DNA of 64,000 nucleotides from Pelobacter seleniigenes DSM 18267 (GCF_000711225.1 NZ_JOMG01000002.1:1128501-1192500), one strand, 5' to 3'; shown: positions 27,088 through 37,135, counted from the first letter of the stretch. Numbers and translations: made by a program. The notes: a model not told the origin generated them from the sequence alone.

Positions 27088-28351
27088 GGTTATTTTTATC
27101 CTCAGTCTGCAGTACAAAACACTCCGCCAACTCTTGCAAGGTTCGGCCATGGCCGAAGCCGCCGGATTTGGTAATAAACCAACGCACCTGCATTCCCGGA
27201 GCGCGACAGGAGCCGAGCACAACCCCCGGCAACAACTCTCTTTCAATGGTCACGGCATTGATTCCCAACGCTTTCGCGACCCCCATACTGGTACTCCCCC
27301 CGGTTGCGAAGACAATGCGACAGGCCCCTTGCAGACAGATTGCCCGGGCGACCTGCCCCAGCAGTTCGGCAACCAGTTCTCCGTCCACTGTCGTCTGGCC
27401 TTCCTTGCCATTCGGGCGTTGAGTCCGCAACAACAGATGTTTTCGCGGGGCGTTCTGAATTTCAGCGATTAAACGATTTATTTCCCTGTCCAGGTCGGCC
27501 CGGCCAGCAACAGCATCAAACTCAAGCACCTGAAAAGCTCCGCTGGTGCCGGCAATATCTGCCTGAGTTCTGGAGATATCCGTCAAACTGCCGACCACTG
27601 CCAGCATTCGTCCTTCGGCTTGTTCCGCGCAATCCGCTATGCAGCCCGCGCTTATTTCCTGCGCCGAGATCGCCTCAGCCAATCCCGCCGCTCCAACCGG
27701 CAACAATTCAGTCTTAATTGCCAGCAGTTCGGCCAATTTGTGCAAGTCGTTTTGCTCCACCGCGTCAGCAATGAGCAAACGACAACCGCGGGCCAGAGCA
27801 CTATCCACTTTGGCAAGTAATGCTTCTACGCTGCCGCGAACATCCGCCAGCGAGAGGTGACAACTGGGTAAATTGCTTTGCCGGCCGAGCAACTCGGCAA
27901 TGGCCGAAGTCGTCAGGGGATGAAACGGATCCTGTCCCATGGCGGATTCAGCCAGAGGCAGACCATTAACCAGGATCTCGGCATTGCGACAGATCCGCCC
28001 TTGTTTTGGAATTGCCGGGCAAATCAAGGCGGCAGTGCATTGAGTCGCAGCAAGCATTGCCGTGATCTCGCTGCCGGTATTGCCACGCATGGTTGAATCG
28101 ATCTTCTTGAAAAATTTGTTAAAACCGGCCGCAAGGCAACGTTTAACAACCGTCTCGACCTGCCTGGCCGCAGCCACACCATCCAGAAACCTGCTGTCGG
28201 TCGAGATAACAACCCTGTTGAAGGCGGCTAACTCCCCCTCCATAGCCGCAAAATCCAGAATCAAAGCCAGCGGCTTGCCAGCCAGGGCAAAGTGCACGCC
28301 GGAATCGCCTGCCCCGGTTTGATCGTCAGCGATTATTGCAAACTTGTTCAT
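27080..28351 (-). CDS. Four-carbon acid sugar kinase (DUF1537)
   Basis: 423 aa. The N-terminal domain begins IIADDQTGAGDSGVHFALAG and has FFKKIDSTMRGNTGSEI; the C-terminal nucleotide-binding domain has IVFATGGSTSMGVAKALGIN and PGVVLGSCRAPGMQVRWFITK, with KSGGFG. This is the OtnK/DtnK family, which phosphorylates D-/L-threonate, erythronate or similar C4 acids. With the downstream, translationally coupled PdxA2-type dehydrogenase it would convert a C4 sugar acid towards dihydroxyacetone phosphate and CO2. No transporter or regulator of the usual type is adjacent. Confidence 0.9.
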   Translation of the reverse strand: MNKFAIIADDQTGAGDSGVHFALAGKPLALILDFAAMEGELAAFNRVVISTDSRFLDGVAAARQVETVVKRCLAAGFNKFFKKIDSTMRGNTGSEITAMLAATQCTAALICPAIPKQGRICRNAEILVNGLPLAESAMGQDPFHPLTTSAIAELLGRQSNLPSCHLSLADVRGSVEALLAKVDSALARGCRLLIADAVEQNDLHKLAELLAIKTELLPVGAAGLAEAISAQEISAGCIADCAEQAEGRMLAVVGSLTDISRTQADIAGTSGAFQVLEFDAVAGRADLDREINRLIAEIQNAPRKHLLLRTQRPNGKEGQTTVDGELVAELLGQVARAICLQGACRIVFATGGSTSMGVAKALGINAVTIERELLPGVVLGSCRAPGMQVRWFITKSGGFGHGRTLQELAECFVLQTEDKNNHE

Positions 28352-28882
28352 CTTTTTATCCGCAAAGACCGTAGTAAAAAGAGCAACACAATCGGTAAAA
28401 GATCACACCTCCAGATTGTGCCGGCTTGCTATAGCCCCACAGATCTAAGGGTCAGAAGAGCACAAGAACAAAGGACAACCTTGCCAATGAAATCGAATTG
28501 TGGTTACCCCCATCTCATCACAACCATGGCAGGACAATAACCCACCGCCCGACAATCAATCCAACACTAATCATACCTGAAAAAATAACTCTCTCTCTGG
28601 GGATTTTACCAGGTCCGATCTGGCCATATCCATAGTTACCGGGAAAACACTCAGAAAAACTCCATTATCATGGATTCAATATACTAATATCATTGATATT
28701 TTTCTCAATCCTCCTTGGTTTGTTTCTTGCAGATAACAATAATTTTTCATTTATTCGAGGGCCGGGGTGATTGCTATTTCTGTTTTTTGGCCACCTCCCC
28801 CTGAAGGACCATGTCAACTGTGATGCAGCAAAAATACTAAGCTGCCAAATTGCCATATTCCCAACCTGGAGGTGACTTTGAA
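28352..28882. other. Intergenic region upstream of the dodecahaem cytochrome
   Basis: About 530 bp between divergent genes. It contains a 15-bp perfect palindrome (28686-28700) and AT-rich stretches suitable for promoters; no gene was found. Confidence 0.45.
28686..28700. promoter_or_regulatory. Palindrome AATATCATTGATATT, possible operator
   Basis: Perfect 7-bp half sites around one central base, about 180 bp before the cytochrome start, in an AT-rich setting. It could bind a dimeric regulator; function inferred only. Confidence 0.35.
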
Positions 28883-29662
28883 ATGAAAAATCGCTGCCTG
28901 CCCCTGTTCATTCTAAGCTCAGCCCTGCTATTCGGCTTTGGCCATCCGGTTGCTGCAGCCCCGACCCTTTCCGTTGACGACTGCGGCAAATGTCATGAGG
29001 TTGAATCACAACAAATCGCTGACGCCGGTGCTGCCCACAAAAAGCAGGTGGACTGTCTCGACTGCCACAGCGGTCACCGACCGGCCAGCGCCAACAACAT
29101 TCCGGCGTGCAGCCAATGTCATGAGGGGAGTGATCATTATGCCCTGGCGGAATGCAGCAATTGTCATAACCCGCACCAGCCGCTCCAGATCAACCTCAGC
29201 GGAGAATTGAAAGCCGAATGTCTGACCTGCCACAGCGAACAAAATGCGCAAATGGAGGCCAACCCCAGTCGTCACAGCGAGTTTTCATGCAACTTCTGCC
29301 ATGCCGAAAAACATGGTGAAATTCCCGCCTGTACGTCCTGTCACGACCCGCATTCCACAGAGATGGCCCAGGCCGACTGTGCGACCTGCCATGCGGCTCA
29401 CGCTCCGACTGTCCTGGCTTACCCGGAATCAACCCCGAGCACTCTCTGCGCGGCCTGCCATAGCAATGCCTATGATCAGCTCATGGCAACCAAAACCAAA
29501 CATCACAGTCTCAACTGTGTCGAATGCCACCAGGACAAGCATCAGACCACCCCGCAATGCAGTGATTGTCATGGTACCCCGCATGCGCCGGGAATTCACG
29601 CCAAATTCCCGTTGTGCGGAAACTGTCATAACACGGCCCATGATCTCGACAATCTCAAGTAA
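28883..29662 (+). CDS. Dodecahaem c-type cytochrome
   Basis: 259 aa from the ATG at 28883, chosen because GGAGGTGA lies just upstream and the product then starts with a clean signal peptide (MKNRCLPLFILSSALLFGFG, cleavage after VAAA). Twelve CxxCH haem-binding motifs follow: CGKCH, CLDCH, CSQCH, CSNCH, CLTCH, CNFCH, CTSCH, CATCH, CAACH, CVECH, CSDCH and CGNCH. Many extra His residues can serve as distal ligands. It is a periplasmic electron carrier of the kind used by metal- and sulfur-reducing Desulfuromonadales. It stands alone, followed by a strong hairpin. Confidence 0.95.
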   Translation: MKNRCLPLFILSSALLFGFGHPVAAAPTLSVDDCGKCHEVESQQIADAGAAHKKQVDCLDCHSGHRPASANNIPACSQCHEGSDHYALAECSNCHNPHQPLQINLSGELKAECLTCHSEQNAQMEANPSRHSEFSCNFCHAEKHGEIPACTSCHDPHSTEMAQADCATCHAAHAPTVLAYPESTPSTLCAACHSNAYDQLMATKTKHHSLNCVECHQDKHQTTPQCSDCHGTPHAPGIHAKFPLCGNCHNTAHDLDNLK

Positions 29663-29671
29663 TACCTGCGT

Positions 29672-29701
29672 CGTCCGGAGCTGCTCAAACAGCTCCGGAC
29701 G
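29672..29701 (+). terminator. Hairpin after the cytochrome gene
   Basis: Perfect 12-bp stem CGTCCGGAGCTG / CAGCTCCGGACG with a 6-base loop, starting 10 bases after the stop codon. A T-tract is lacking, so it may act as an mRNA-stabilising or weak terminator structure. Confidence 0.65.
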
Positions 29702-30065
29702 TCACCGTGATAGCGAGCCTCCGTCCCATTCTGAATCCCTCGATTGACATTGCCTGCAGGTTTTTAACGAAAGTTTCTAATACCCTGATTAGCGCACCTG
29801 ATAACTGTGTGATATGGAGTTTTTGGAAACACCGCCGACGAATCCAAAACCGAACCACAAATGATTATTTTCACAGTGCTTTTTATAGTAACCGCTGGAA
29901 CAACGAGCACTCCCCACCAGGAACTCAAGCCTGAAAAGAGAAAACCTCCCTTTTCTCCGCGCAGGCAAGCTCTTGTAGTCTTTTCGGAAACTCAGTTATA
30001 TTTCAGGAGTAAGGCTATCAGGCGAGGGAAAGAATTATTGCCATGCGGATCGGAAAGAACTCCTC
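29702..30065. other. Intergenic region, nothing recognised
   Basis: About 360 bp between the cytochrome and the next small gene. Ordinary composition, no repeats or hairpins noted; probably contains the promoter of the following gene. Confidence 0.35.
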
Positions 30066-30485
30066 ATGAATATTTCTCAGCAGACAGATACCTCCAACGA
30101 AGGCCATCCTTCCTTCCATTGGCGCTACGAAATCCTGGATGAATGCATGCTTGTCACCTGCAGTGGCACGTCCCATTGCGAAAAATGCATTGATCGCCTT
30201 TACCGACCCATCCTGAGCAAGTTGGAAGATGCCCAGTGTACCGGGCTGGTCATTGATAAACGGGGGATTTCCTGTGCCGCTGAGAAAATGAGTCTGGACC
30301 TGGTCGCGGAAACCATCCTGCGCTACAAAAACCGCTCGCCCTTGCGCAAAATGGCGCTGGTCACAGCCATAGCGTACCAAAGGAATGAGCTGCTGCTGCA
30401 AAAGATTCTGTTCGATAAAGGGCTCAACATCAGGCTGTTTTCAGACCTGGAGCGGGCTGTGGCCTGGGTACAGGCCTACCCTTAA
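30066..30485 (+). CDS. Small STAS/SpoIIAA-like protein
   Basis: 139 aa, soluble. The arrangement of strands and helices (WRYEILDECMLVTCSGTS, ILSKLEDAQCTGLVIDKRGI, KMALVTAIAYQRNELLL, LFSDLERAVAWVQAYP) resembles proteins of the SpoIIAA/STAS-like fold that end in a predicted (F/L)xDxxxAxxWL motif. Function unknown; Cys-rich in the first half (CSGTSHCEKC), which could bind a metal. Single gene, convergent with the NlpC/P60 gene. Confidence 0.7.
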   Translation: MNISQQTDTSNEGHPSFHWRYEILDECMLVTCSGTSHCEKCIDRLYRPILSKLEDAQCTGLVIDKRGISCAAEKMSLDLVAETILRYKNRSPLRKMALVTAIAYQRNELLLQKILFDKGLNIRLFSDLERAVAWVQAYP

Positions 30486-30512
30486 ACCGATTCCAGCCAA
30501 ACCCACTGCTGG

Positions 30513-31328
30513 CTACAGGTATGTCCGTCCGCCGACATAGGTCCGTCGGAAATATCGACTGGACAGGCTGGAGATCCGAATCGTCTGTCCGGTGCGGGGG
30601 GCATGAATGAATTTTCCATCCCCGACATACATCCCCACATGAGTCACCCGTGTCCCGCCCTTGGTCGCGAAAAACACCAGGTCGCCCTGCTTTAAGCGAG
30701 CTTTCTCAACCGCTCGCCCGGCTTGAAACTGAGCCCTGGAATTGCGTGGCAAATCCAGGCCGTTCAGGCGATAGCTGACCATGGTCAACCCGCTGCAGTC
30801 AAAACCATTGGTACTGTCCTCGCCGCCCCAGCGATAAGGAACACCGAGAAATCGCTTCGCGGTGCGGACCAATTCCAGGCGCAACGCATCAGGTTTATCG
30901 GCCCCCATCCGGGCCACGGAATAATCTGCCGGCGTAACAATAAAAAATCGCTCAATGATCCCCTGATCGCGCATTTTTTCGGCGAGTTGCCGTGCCGACT
31001 GATAATCCTGCTGATCACCGAAACGGACCTTGTAGAGGCCCGACTCGTGAAGAAAGGAATAAGCGTCCAGACCCTGCATTTTGAGAGCTTGCTCCAGACG
31101 GACCGCATTTTCCTGTTGGCTGAAGGCTCCGACCTGCACGGAAAACCCCATATGCCGTAAGGATGGCTGCACCTGAGCGGGCTCATCGATCAATGCCGCA
31201 ATCGGGTCGGCCACCGGCTCAGGAGCCGAGGTCTCCACGGGGGGAGTACAGGCAGGAAGCAGCACACAGGCAGCTCCAAATAGAAATAAAACAACACGTA
31301 GAAGCACAGAGCTACATTGGGACATCAT
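30513..31328 (-). CDS. SPOR and NlpC/P60 lipoprotein hydrolase
   Basis: 271 aa from ATG 31328 (GTGAGG just upstream); in-frame ATGs upstream lie at or before the end of the MFS gene. Lipoprotein signal with lipobox VLLPAC. A SPOR domain follows (GFSVQVGAFSQQENAVRLEQ, LYKVRFGDQQDYQSARQLAE), then an NlpC/P60 peptidase: PYRWGGEDSTNGFDCSGLTM with the catalytic Cys, VTHVGMYVGDGKFIHAPRTG with the catalytic His. It binds denuded glycan at division sites and cuts peptide cross-links in the periplasm (family knowledge). Last gene of a three-gene run. Confidence 0.92.
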   Translation of the reverse strand: MMSQCSSVLLRVVLFLFGAACVLLPACTPPVETSAPEPVADPIAALIDEPAQVQPSLRHMGFSVQVGAFSQQENAVRLEQALKMQGLDAYSFLHESGLYKVRFGDQQDYQSARQLAEKMRDQGIIERFFIVTPADYSVARMGADKPDALRLELVRTAKRFLGVPYRWGGEDSTNGFDCSGLTMVSYRLNGLDLPRNSRAQFQAGRAVEKARLKQGDLVFFATKGGTRVTHVGMYVGDGKFIHAPRTGQTIRISSLSSRYFRRTYVGGRTYL

Positions 31329-31363
31329 CAGCCTCACCCGGGCATCGCGATGAGTGTTTAACA

Positions 31364-32740
31364 TCAGGGTCTTTTCAAGGCCTCGCGAAAAGACCGGCTG
31401 CGATAAAAAGTCCTGGTAAAACAGCCGAGCAAGAGCAAAAAACAAATGCCGAAATACCAGCCGAACCAGGGTAATGATTCGGCAAAGATCCGGTTTTTCA
31501 GCAGCTCTTCCTGAACAGCGCCAACGCTTGGCGGAACTTGCCCGCGCAACAAAGCGAGCAGGAAAGAATAAAGCAGCCCGATCATCCCATAGCCAAGATT
31601 CAGAAACAAGCCTTTGAAACTGAGGACCGTCGCCCGCTGCGCTGAGTCAGTCAAGCGATTCAGATAGTAACTCAAGAAAAACCCCACCAGGTTGAAACTG
31701 CCAAACAGCAACAGCGCCGGCGCCAGACCGGCATAGTTTTGCAGCTGCGCCATCCCGACCAACCCAGCCAGGATGATTCCGGCGATCAGCAGCAGATTGA
31801 AAGCCAGGGAACACCTGGTGACCAGCCGTCTGGCCAAAACAGGCATCACCAGACCGCTTAGCGCAAGGAGGGAACCCAGCGCTCCGAACCAGGCCTCTGG
31901 AACCCCGATCAGACGGTAATACTGACTGGCCATGGTCAGCAGCATCCGCACCACACTGTCATACAACAAACCAAACAGCATCAGCCCAAGAACCAGCGGC
32001 GTTCGAAAGATCCAGCGGGCAGCCTGCCAGATCAGCTTCAATGACTCGGCCAGCAGGGACGGGCTTGCCGCCGCTCGCTGCTGAGAGTCGGACACCTCCT
32101 GCATCCCCAGCGCGGACAGCAAGGTCAGTACGGCCGTCGCCAAGGTCAGATAAATCGGTAACCGCAACGTCGCGGCCCGAGTGACGGTCGCATCAAAACC
32201 GACCAGGTGCAGAGCCCCTTGCACAAAATGCGGATCATAAACCAAGCCCCCCAGGGTCATGACCATGACAAACCCTGCGGACTGCAACTGAATCTGCCGT
32301 TCCAGAACCCGGCTCCAATCGGCCGGATTGCCATAGCGGACCAAACTGTCATAAGCCAGTGCTTCATCGGCACCACTAGCCGCCGCCTCGGCCATTCCAC
32401 TCAAGATCCGATTAAGGACGAACACCCAGAACAGCAGGTGCAGATTGTCACGCGGAACAAAGGCCCAAAGCATGATTTCGACCACCATCAACCCGCCAGC
32501 CAGGACGAGCAGATTTCGGCGACCGAGGATATCGGCCAGAGCCCCGGAAGGAACCTCACAAACCACAATACTGACCGCCCACACCACATTCAGCAGGGCA
32601 AACTGGGCCAGGGTGAGGCCGAAATCGAGAAACAGGACGGAGAAGACCGGATAGTAAAAACGCGCGTTGAACAGCACCCTAAAAGCGAGGAACAAACGGA
32701 CGTTACGGATGGCAAATGGCGGTTTGGATAAATCGCTCAT
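31364..32740 (-). CDS. MFS transporter
   Basis: 458 aa, about twelve hydrophobic helices. The MFS motif between helices 2 and 3 reads GALADILGRRNLLVLAGGLM. N-terminal helix 1 region is RLFLAFRVLFNARFYYPVFS. It resembles the MFS group annotated as drug/efflux-like permeases with long central loops. No obvious Shine-Dalgarno. It sits 35 bp before the SPOR-NlpC/P60 gene and 63 bp after the CBS-DUF294 gene; the substrate is not predictable. Confidence 0.85.
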   Translation of the reverse strand: MSDLSKPPFAIRNVRLFLAFRVLFNARFYYPVFSVLFLDFGLTLAQFALLNVVWAVSIVVCEVPSGALADILGRRNLLVLAGGLMVVEIMLWAFVPRDNLHLLFWVFVLNRILSGMAEAAASGADEALAYDSLVRYGNPADWSRVLERQIQLQSAGFVMVMTLGGLVYDPHFVQGALHLVGFDATVTRAATLRLPIYLTLATAVLTLLSALGMQEVSDSQQRAAASPSLLAESLKLIWQAARWIFRTPLVLGLMLFGLLYDSVVRMLLTMASQYYRLIGVPEAWFGALGSLLALSGLVMPVLARRLVTRCSLAFNLLLIAGIILAGLVGMAQLQNYAGLAPALLLFGSFNLVGFFLSYYLNRLTDSAQRATVLSFKGLFLNLGYGMIGLLYSFLLALLRGQVPPSVGAVQEELLKNRIFAESLPWFGWYFGICFLLLLGCFTRTFYRSRSFREALKRP

Positions 32741-32803
32741 GGCTGGTCGCAGCCAGAAGGAGACATGCAGGGGATTCCCGACAAGGCGGGAATGCCCGGC
32801 ACA

Positions 32804-34249
32804 CTACCCTCTGAGCATATCGAGTTGAAAATGTTGTTTGAGCATGCCTTCAAAAGAATCGACCACCTCCAGGGCCAACTTGAGCCGGCCCTGCTCAACC
32901 CGATCCAGGGCCGCAGGAAAAATATGATTGCTGATTTCCCGCCCGGCGACATGATCCGCAACCTGGCTGCGCAGACGTAAAAAAGTCAGCAAATAAAAAC
33001 TGGCATCGATATCGTTAACCTGCTGCTGGCTGAGAACCCCGCGGTCCTGTAAAAGCAATAATTTGTCATGGGTATTCCCGCCCAGGACACCAATGCTCAA
33101 GGCCAGGGTCTTAACCCCTTCAGTGAGGGCAAAAATCCCCGCCTTCTTCAGGTCGAGTTGGCCGGCATATTTCCCACCGGATTCGGTCTTGATCCGTCCA
33201 AACCAGCCGAGGGGCGGCACAAAACGGCAGACATTAGCGGCCATCCGGGCCAGAAAAATGGTATTTTCTTCAGCCCTGCGGATCACATGAGCGCGCAAAT
33301 CCCGCTCCAGGGCGACATTACCACAGAGAGTCCGCATATCTGAAAACATGCTGAAATTGAGGATATTTTTGCCACTGGGAGACGCGATCCAGCCGTCGAT
33401 GGCATCCTGCCATTGGCTGAGCGAACGCCGCCAGAAGTCATTGCGCGCCATGATTCCGCCGGGACATTCGGGCACCCCGATTTCGATCAGCGCATCAATC
33501 AGTAAATGGGAAAACGCTTCGATGTCAGTCAGTTCTTCGGCCGTGACGTCATCGGCATAGATCATGGCATTGTCCTGATCGGTTTTCAGGGTCTGCTCAC
33601 GCCGCCCCTCACTGCCCAGAACCAGGAAGGCACTGTTCCGCCCCATCTCTGCGAAACGGCCGCGTTTGAGCAGTTTGACCAGTTTGTCGGACAACTGATC
33701 GTTCAACAGTGAAATGAGCCGGATCAGCTGATTGGTCGGCACCCCGCTGCGGCTTAAAAACACCACCAGCTGCTGCGTTTCCCCATGAATGGTCTTCAGT
33801 TCGGCAATCTTTCCCGCTTCATCGATGGCCCGCAGCAAACGTTGCGGGGAACGGTTCTGCAGGCGGATAATATCCGATTCATTGATGATCCCGACCAGGG
33901 TATTGTGCTGATCGACCACCCCAACCCGGTGAATGCGGTGCCGGGACATACAATAGAGGACGTCAAAAAGGGAGTCGTGTTCCGTCACGGAGATCACCGG
34001 AGCGGTCATGACCTGGGCAACCGTTAAGGTGGCAGGATCCTTGCCTTCGGCGACCACTTTGCTGCGCAGATCGCGGTCGGTCATGATTCCGATCGGTTGC
34101 CCATGCTCGTCGCAAGCGATCAAGCTGGAGATCTCTTTGCTGCGCATCATCAGGGCAGCGTCAACCACTCGATCAGTGAGCTGACAGGTGATCAAACCGC
34201 GGTGACAGTAGTCCTTGACCGGCAGAAAAAAAATCGATTCTTCGGACAT
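32804..34249 (-). CDS. CBS domains plus DUF294 nucleotidyltransferase-like protein
   Basis: 481 aa from ATG 34249 (GGGAGG five bases upstream); twenty further in-frame codons lie before it. Two CBS domains (about residues 15-130: LIACDEHGQPIGIMTDRDLR, RVGVVDQHNTLVGIINESDI), then the DUF294 nucleotidyltransferase fold with LVLGSEGRREQTLKTDQDNA (GSxxRxE and D..D motif), and a helical DUF294_C domain. The family is related to GlnD/GlnE-type transferases and is often linked to signal transduction by adenosine nucleotides. Substrate protein unknown. Confidence 0.88.
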   Translation of the reverse strand: MSEESIFFLPVKDYCHRGLITCQLTDRVVDAALMMRSKEISSLIACDEHGQPIGIMTDRDLRSKVVAEGKDPATLTVAQVMTAPVISVTEHDSLFDVLYCMSRHRIHRVGVVDQHNTLVGIINESDIIRLQNRSPQRLLRAIDEAGKIAELKTIHGETQQLVVFLSRSGVPTNQLIRLISLLNDQLSDKLVKLLKRGRFAEMGRNSAFLVLGSEGRREQTLKTDQDNAMIYADDVTAEELTDIEAFSHLLIDALIEIGVPECPGGIMARNDFWRRSLSQWQDAIDGWIASPSGKNILNFSMFSDMRTLCGNVALERDLRAHVIRRAEENTIFLARMAANVCRFVPPLGWFGRIKTESGGKYAGQLDLKKAGIFALTEGVKTLALSIGVLGGNTHDKLLLLQDRGVLSQQQVNDIDASFYLLTFLRLRSQVADHVAGREISNHIFPAALDRVEQGRLKLALEVVDSFEGMLKQHFQLDMLRG

Positions 34250-34393
34250 AGAGACCTCCCTTGCAATAGCTTCCGGCAGCAGCCCTGGCGATAAAAGAGC
34301 AATGCACAAATAATTTCAGCAACCCGATTGCACCTGGCTCTTATCAATTTTACCCAAGTTGTCCATCATTCGTGTCCGGCACGATTTTCCTGG

Positions 34394-36964
34394 CTACCTG
34401 CCGATAAGCCCCTTGATCCCTCCGCTGATCAACGTGGACACATTCAGCAACGCCTGCGGCAGCGCCAGTCCGCCCGGACAGGCGAGATAGCGCGGCTCCC
34501 AGAGCGGATTGAACTTCTGTTTATAGGCGCGCAGGCCTTCAAAATTGTAAAAATGCTCGCCCTGCCTGAAAACAAAAGCGCCGATCCGATGCCAGACCGG
34601 TGCAAAGGGGCGATTTTCCATCCCCGACAAAGGAGCCATGCCCAGATCGAAGAACCGATAACCTTGCTCCTGCCCCCACAGCAGCAGATTAACAAAGAGA
34701 AAATCCATGATCCCACTAGGGCTCTCCGGGCGAAAGCGCATCAGGTCGATGGATAATTCTTCCTGGTCGGGCCCGGGCCATAAATTGGCAAAAGCAATGA
34801 TTTCATCATGCCGCCTGACCACGGCAAGGGGAAAATTAGCAAGGTAAGAAGTATCGAAAAACCCCAAGGAAAACCCTTTTTCACGGACATTCTTGGTCCC
34901 GAGCCAGGCATCGGACACCGCTTTGATTTCAGTCAGCAGTGCGCCGCTTGGCGGAGCCGGAATAACCTCAAAACAGTACCCTTCTTTTTCCAGATGCCGT
35001 TTGGTGTAGCGCAGACTGCTGCGCTTTTTCCCCTCCAGAGAAAAGTCGGCCAAGGGGACCCGGGCGGTTTCGCCAAGCTTGAACAGCATCAAGCCCATGT
35101 CCAGATAGATATGCATCAGCTTTGGACCGACCTCGTAAAAGATGGTCTGCCCACCGTTTTGTTCCACCAGCTCACGAAACTGCCAAGCCAAATCACGGGC
35201 CACATCAAGAGATCCAACCGGGTCACCAAGGGCAATCCAGGAGCGTTTCTCAATGCCATACATGACAAAACCATCCCGCTGCGCTGAGAACAGCAAAGCT
35301 TTATCTCCCAGCAGGGCCAGGTTGGCTGCAGTCTCGGGAACGCTGTCGATAACCTGGCGGGCTTGCTCCAACCCTACCGCATCCGGCAGTTGCGGTTCAA
35401 CTTTGGCGGGCTTGAGCAGCCTGACCAGGCCGAACAGAAGGAGAAAGGCGCCGGCCCCGACGACCGCCCGGAGAAACCTGGGCGCATCTCCGTGGAAGGA
35501 GAAGTGCCACCATAGTTCATGGGAATAGGCGACGTGCTTGTAAGCAAAAAAACCGAGCCAGGCCGAACAGCTGAACACGATCAGGATGGTCACGATCCAT
35601 TCCAGGCTGAACGATTCCCCCAGCAGCGAAGATTTGCGGTAGAAATACCGATGGCAGGGCAGCAGTGCCAGCAGCATCCCTCCAAGCAGTAAGGCCTCTT
35701 CGTAATCCACTCCTTTGAGCAGTGAAAACACACTCCCGGCCGCGAGCAATCCCGCGGTCAACAAATACGCTGCATCCAGCCGGCGCTGAATCCCCCTGGC
35801 CAGCAACAGCAGGACCGCCCCGATCAGGCTGCCTAAGAAGTGGGAAATTTCCATGACCGGGAGTGGCAAAAATTCCTTCAACCAGTGGAGTCGCTGGGGT
35901 TCCGCCGGAGTCGCGCCGGAAAACAGCAGGATCGCCCCGGCAACAAAGGTGGAAAGAGCCAGCAGCTGAGGAACCATCAGCCCGCCCCACTGACCAGCAG
36001 CCTTCACCAGGCGACTGACAACGCGCCGCCGAGCGTACATTTCCGTGCCGACCAGGACCAGAGTGGCCAGCGCCAGCGGCAGCAGGTAATAAATACCCCG
36101 GTAAAGCAGGAGACTGCCAAGCAGCGCAGCAGCGGGAATTCCCGGGAGAAAGAGCAAAATAACCGACTCGAACACCCCCAACCCACCCGGCACATGACTG
36201 ATCAGAGCCACAATTTGAGCGAGCAGATAAACCCCAAGAAACTGGGCAAACGTCACCGGTGAGGAAGGCGGAATAAGCACATAAAGGACACTGCCGGCCA
36301 GAATCCAGTCAAGGGTTCCGATGACCAGTTGGGCTCCCCCCAGAGAGAAGGTCGGCAAACTGAAGATCCAGGATCGCAAACGGAGCGGAGTTTTTCGCAC
36401 CTTAAGGACCAGCAGGTAGGAAAAGACCAAAGCAAGAAAGATCCAGCCCAGCGCATGGACAGATATAAATGCCAAACCTGACACTTGTGACAAGCTTAGG
36501 GAACTGAAAACAAAGACCCCACCGCCCACAGTCAAGAGGCCCATCCAGAAGGTCACCACGGTAAATCCGACCAGGCGCAAAATCTCTTCGGCCGACAAAC
36601 CCCAGGTCGAATAAAAGCGGTAGCGGACCGAACCCGCCATCAACAGAGACAGGCCGATATTGTTACTCAGAGCATAGCTCGCGAAGGAAGCCAGCATCAC
36701 TTTCGGTATCGCCAACTTGCGGTTGATATAGCGGACGGCCAAAAGATCGTAAGTGGTCAACACCAGATAGCTGCAGCCGGTCAGCACCAGCGCCATCATC
36801 AAGCTGTTTGCAGGGATGGTATGCAACTGGCGGACAATATCTTGATAATGAAACGCACCAAGGGAACGATGCAACACCCACAGTGCGGCGCCAAACAAAG
36901 CGACGGCCAACAAGGAGCCCCAAATCCGGGAATTGAATTTCGACATCAGTTTTCTCAATAACAT
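34394..36964 (-). CDS. mprF: MprF-like flippase/aminoacyl-lipid synthase
   Basis: 856 aa. N-terminal ~500 residues hold about 13-14 membrane helices of the flippase type, including SHVPGGLGVFESVILLFLPG, the UPF0104 signature. The C-terminal DUF2156 domain (about 530-840) includes ALGDPVGSLDVARDLAWQFR and FFDLGMAPLSGMENRPFAPV, the GNAT-like fold that transfers Lys or Ala from tRNA to phosphatidylglycerol. It modifies the charge of membrane lipids and protects against cationic peptides. A second ATG at 36946 (MSKFNSRIWG) is an equally good start; neither has a strong ribosome site. Confidence 0.93.
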   Translation of the reverse strand: MLLRKLMSKFNSRIWGSLLAVALFGAALWVLHRSLGAFHYQDIVRQLHTIPANSLMMALVLTGCSYLVLTTYDLLAVRYINRKLAIPKVMLASFASYALSNNIGLSLLMAGSVRYRFYSTWGLSAEEILRLVGFTVVTFWMGLLTVGGGVFVFSSLSLSQVSGLAFISVHALGWIFLALVFSYLLVLKVRKTPLRLRSWIFSLPTFSLGGAQLVIGTLDWILAGSVLYVLIPPSSPVTFAQFLGVYLLAQIVALISHVPGGLGVFESVILLFLPGIPAAALLGSLLLYRGIYYLLPLALATLVLVGTEMYARRRVVSRLVKAAGQWGGLMVPQLLALSTFVAGAILLFSGATPAEPQRLHWLKEFLPLPVMEISHFLGSLIGAVLLLLARGIQRRLDAAYLLTAGLLAAGSVFSLLKGVDYEEALLLGGMLLALLPCHRYFYRKSSLLGESFSLEWIVTILIVFSCSAWLGFFAYKHVAYSHELWWHFSFHGDAPRFLRAVVGAGAFLLLFGLVRLLKPAKVEPQLPDAVGLEQARQVIDSVPETAANLALLGDKALLFSAQRDGFVMYGIEKRSWIALGDPVGSLDVARDLAWQFRELVEQNGGQTIFYEVGPKLMHIYLDMGLMLFKLGETARVPLADFSLEGKKRSSLRYTKRHLEKEGYCFEVIPAPPSGALLTEIKAVSDAWLGTKNVREKGFSLGFFDTSYLANFPLAVVRRHDEIIAFANLWPGPDQEELSIDLMRFRPESPSGIMDFLFVNLLLWGQEQGYRFFDLGMAPLSGMENRPFAPVWHRIGAFVFRQGEHFYNFEGLRAYKQKFNPLWEPRYLACPGGLALPQALLNVSTLISGGIKGLIGR

Positions 36965-37135
36965 TTGCTTACTAAAGGGATTATTTCAATGCTGCCACTT
37001 TAACGTAAATCCTCTGTCAGTCAATGACAAAGGCTCGATCCGGGCAGGGCAAAAGGCAGGACATTGCAGTCGAATAAGGCTGAAAAAGGTTGAAAATCAG
37101 CGAGAACCGGCGGTAAAAAGGCGGGTAAAAATGGT

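Noticed and set aside
27088-27246. A 53-codon N-terminal extension of the PdxA2 gene
   Set aside because: It lies inside the kinase gene in another frame, is Cys/Arg-rich and unlike PdxA proteins; the ATG at 27087 fits the family start.
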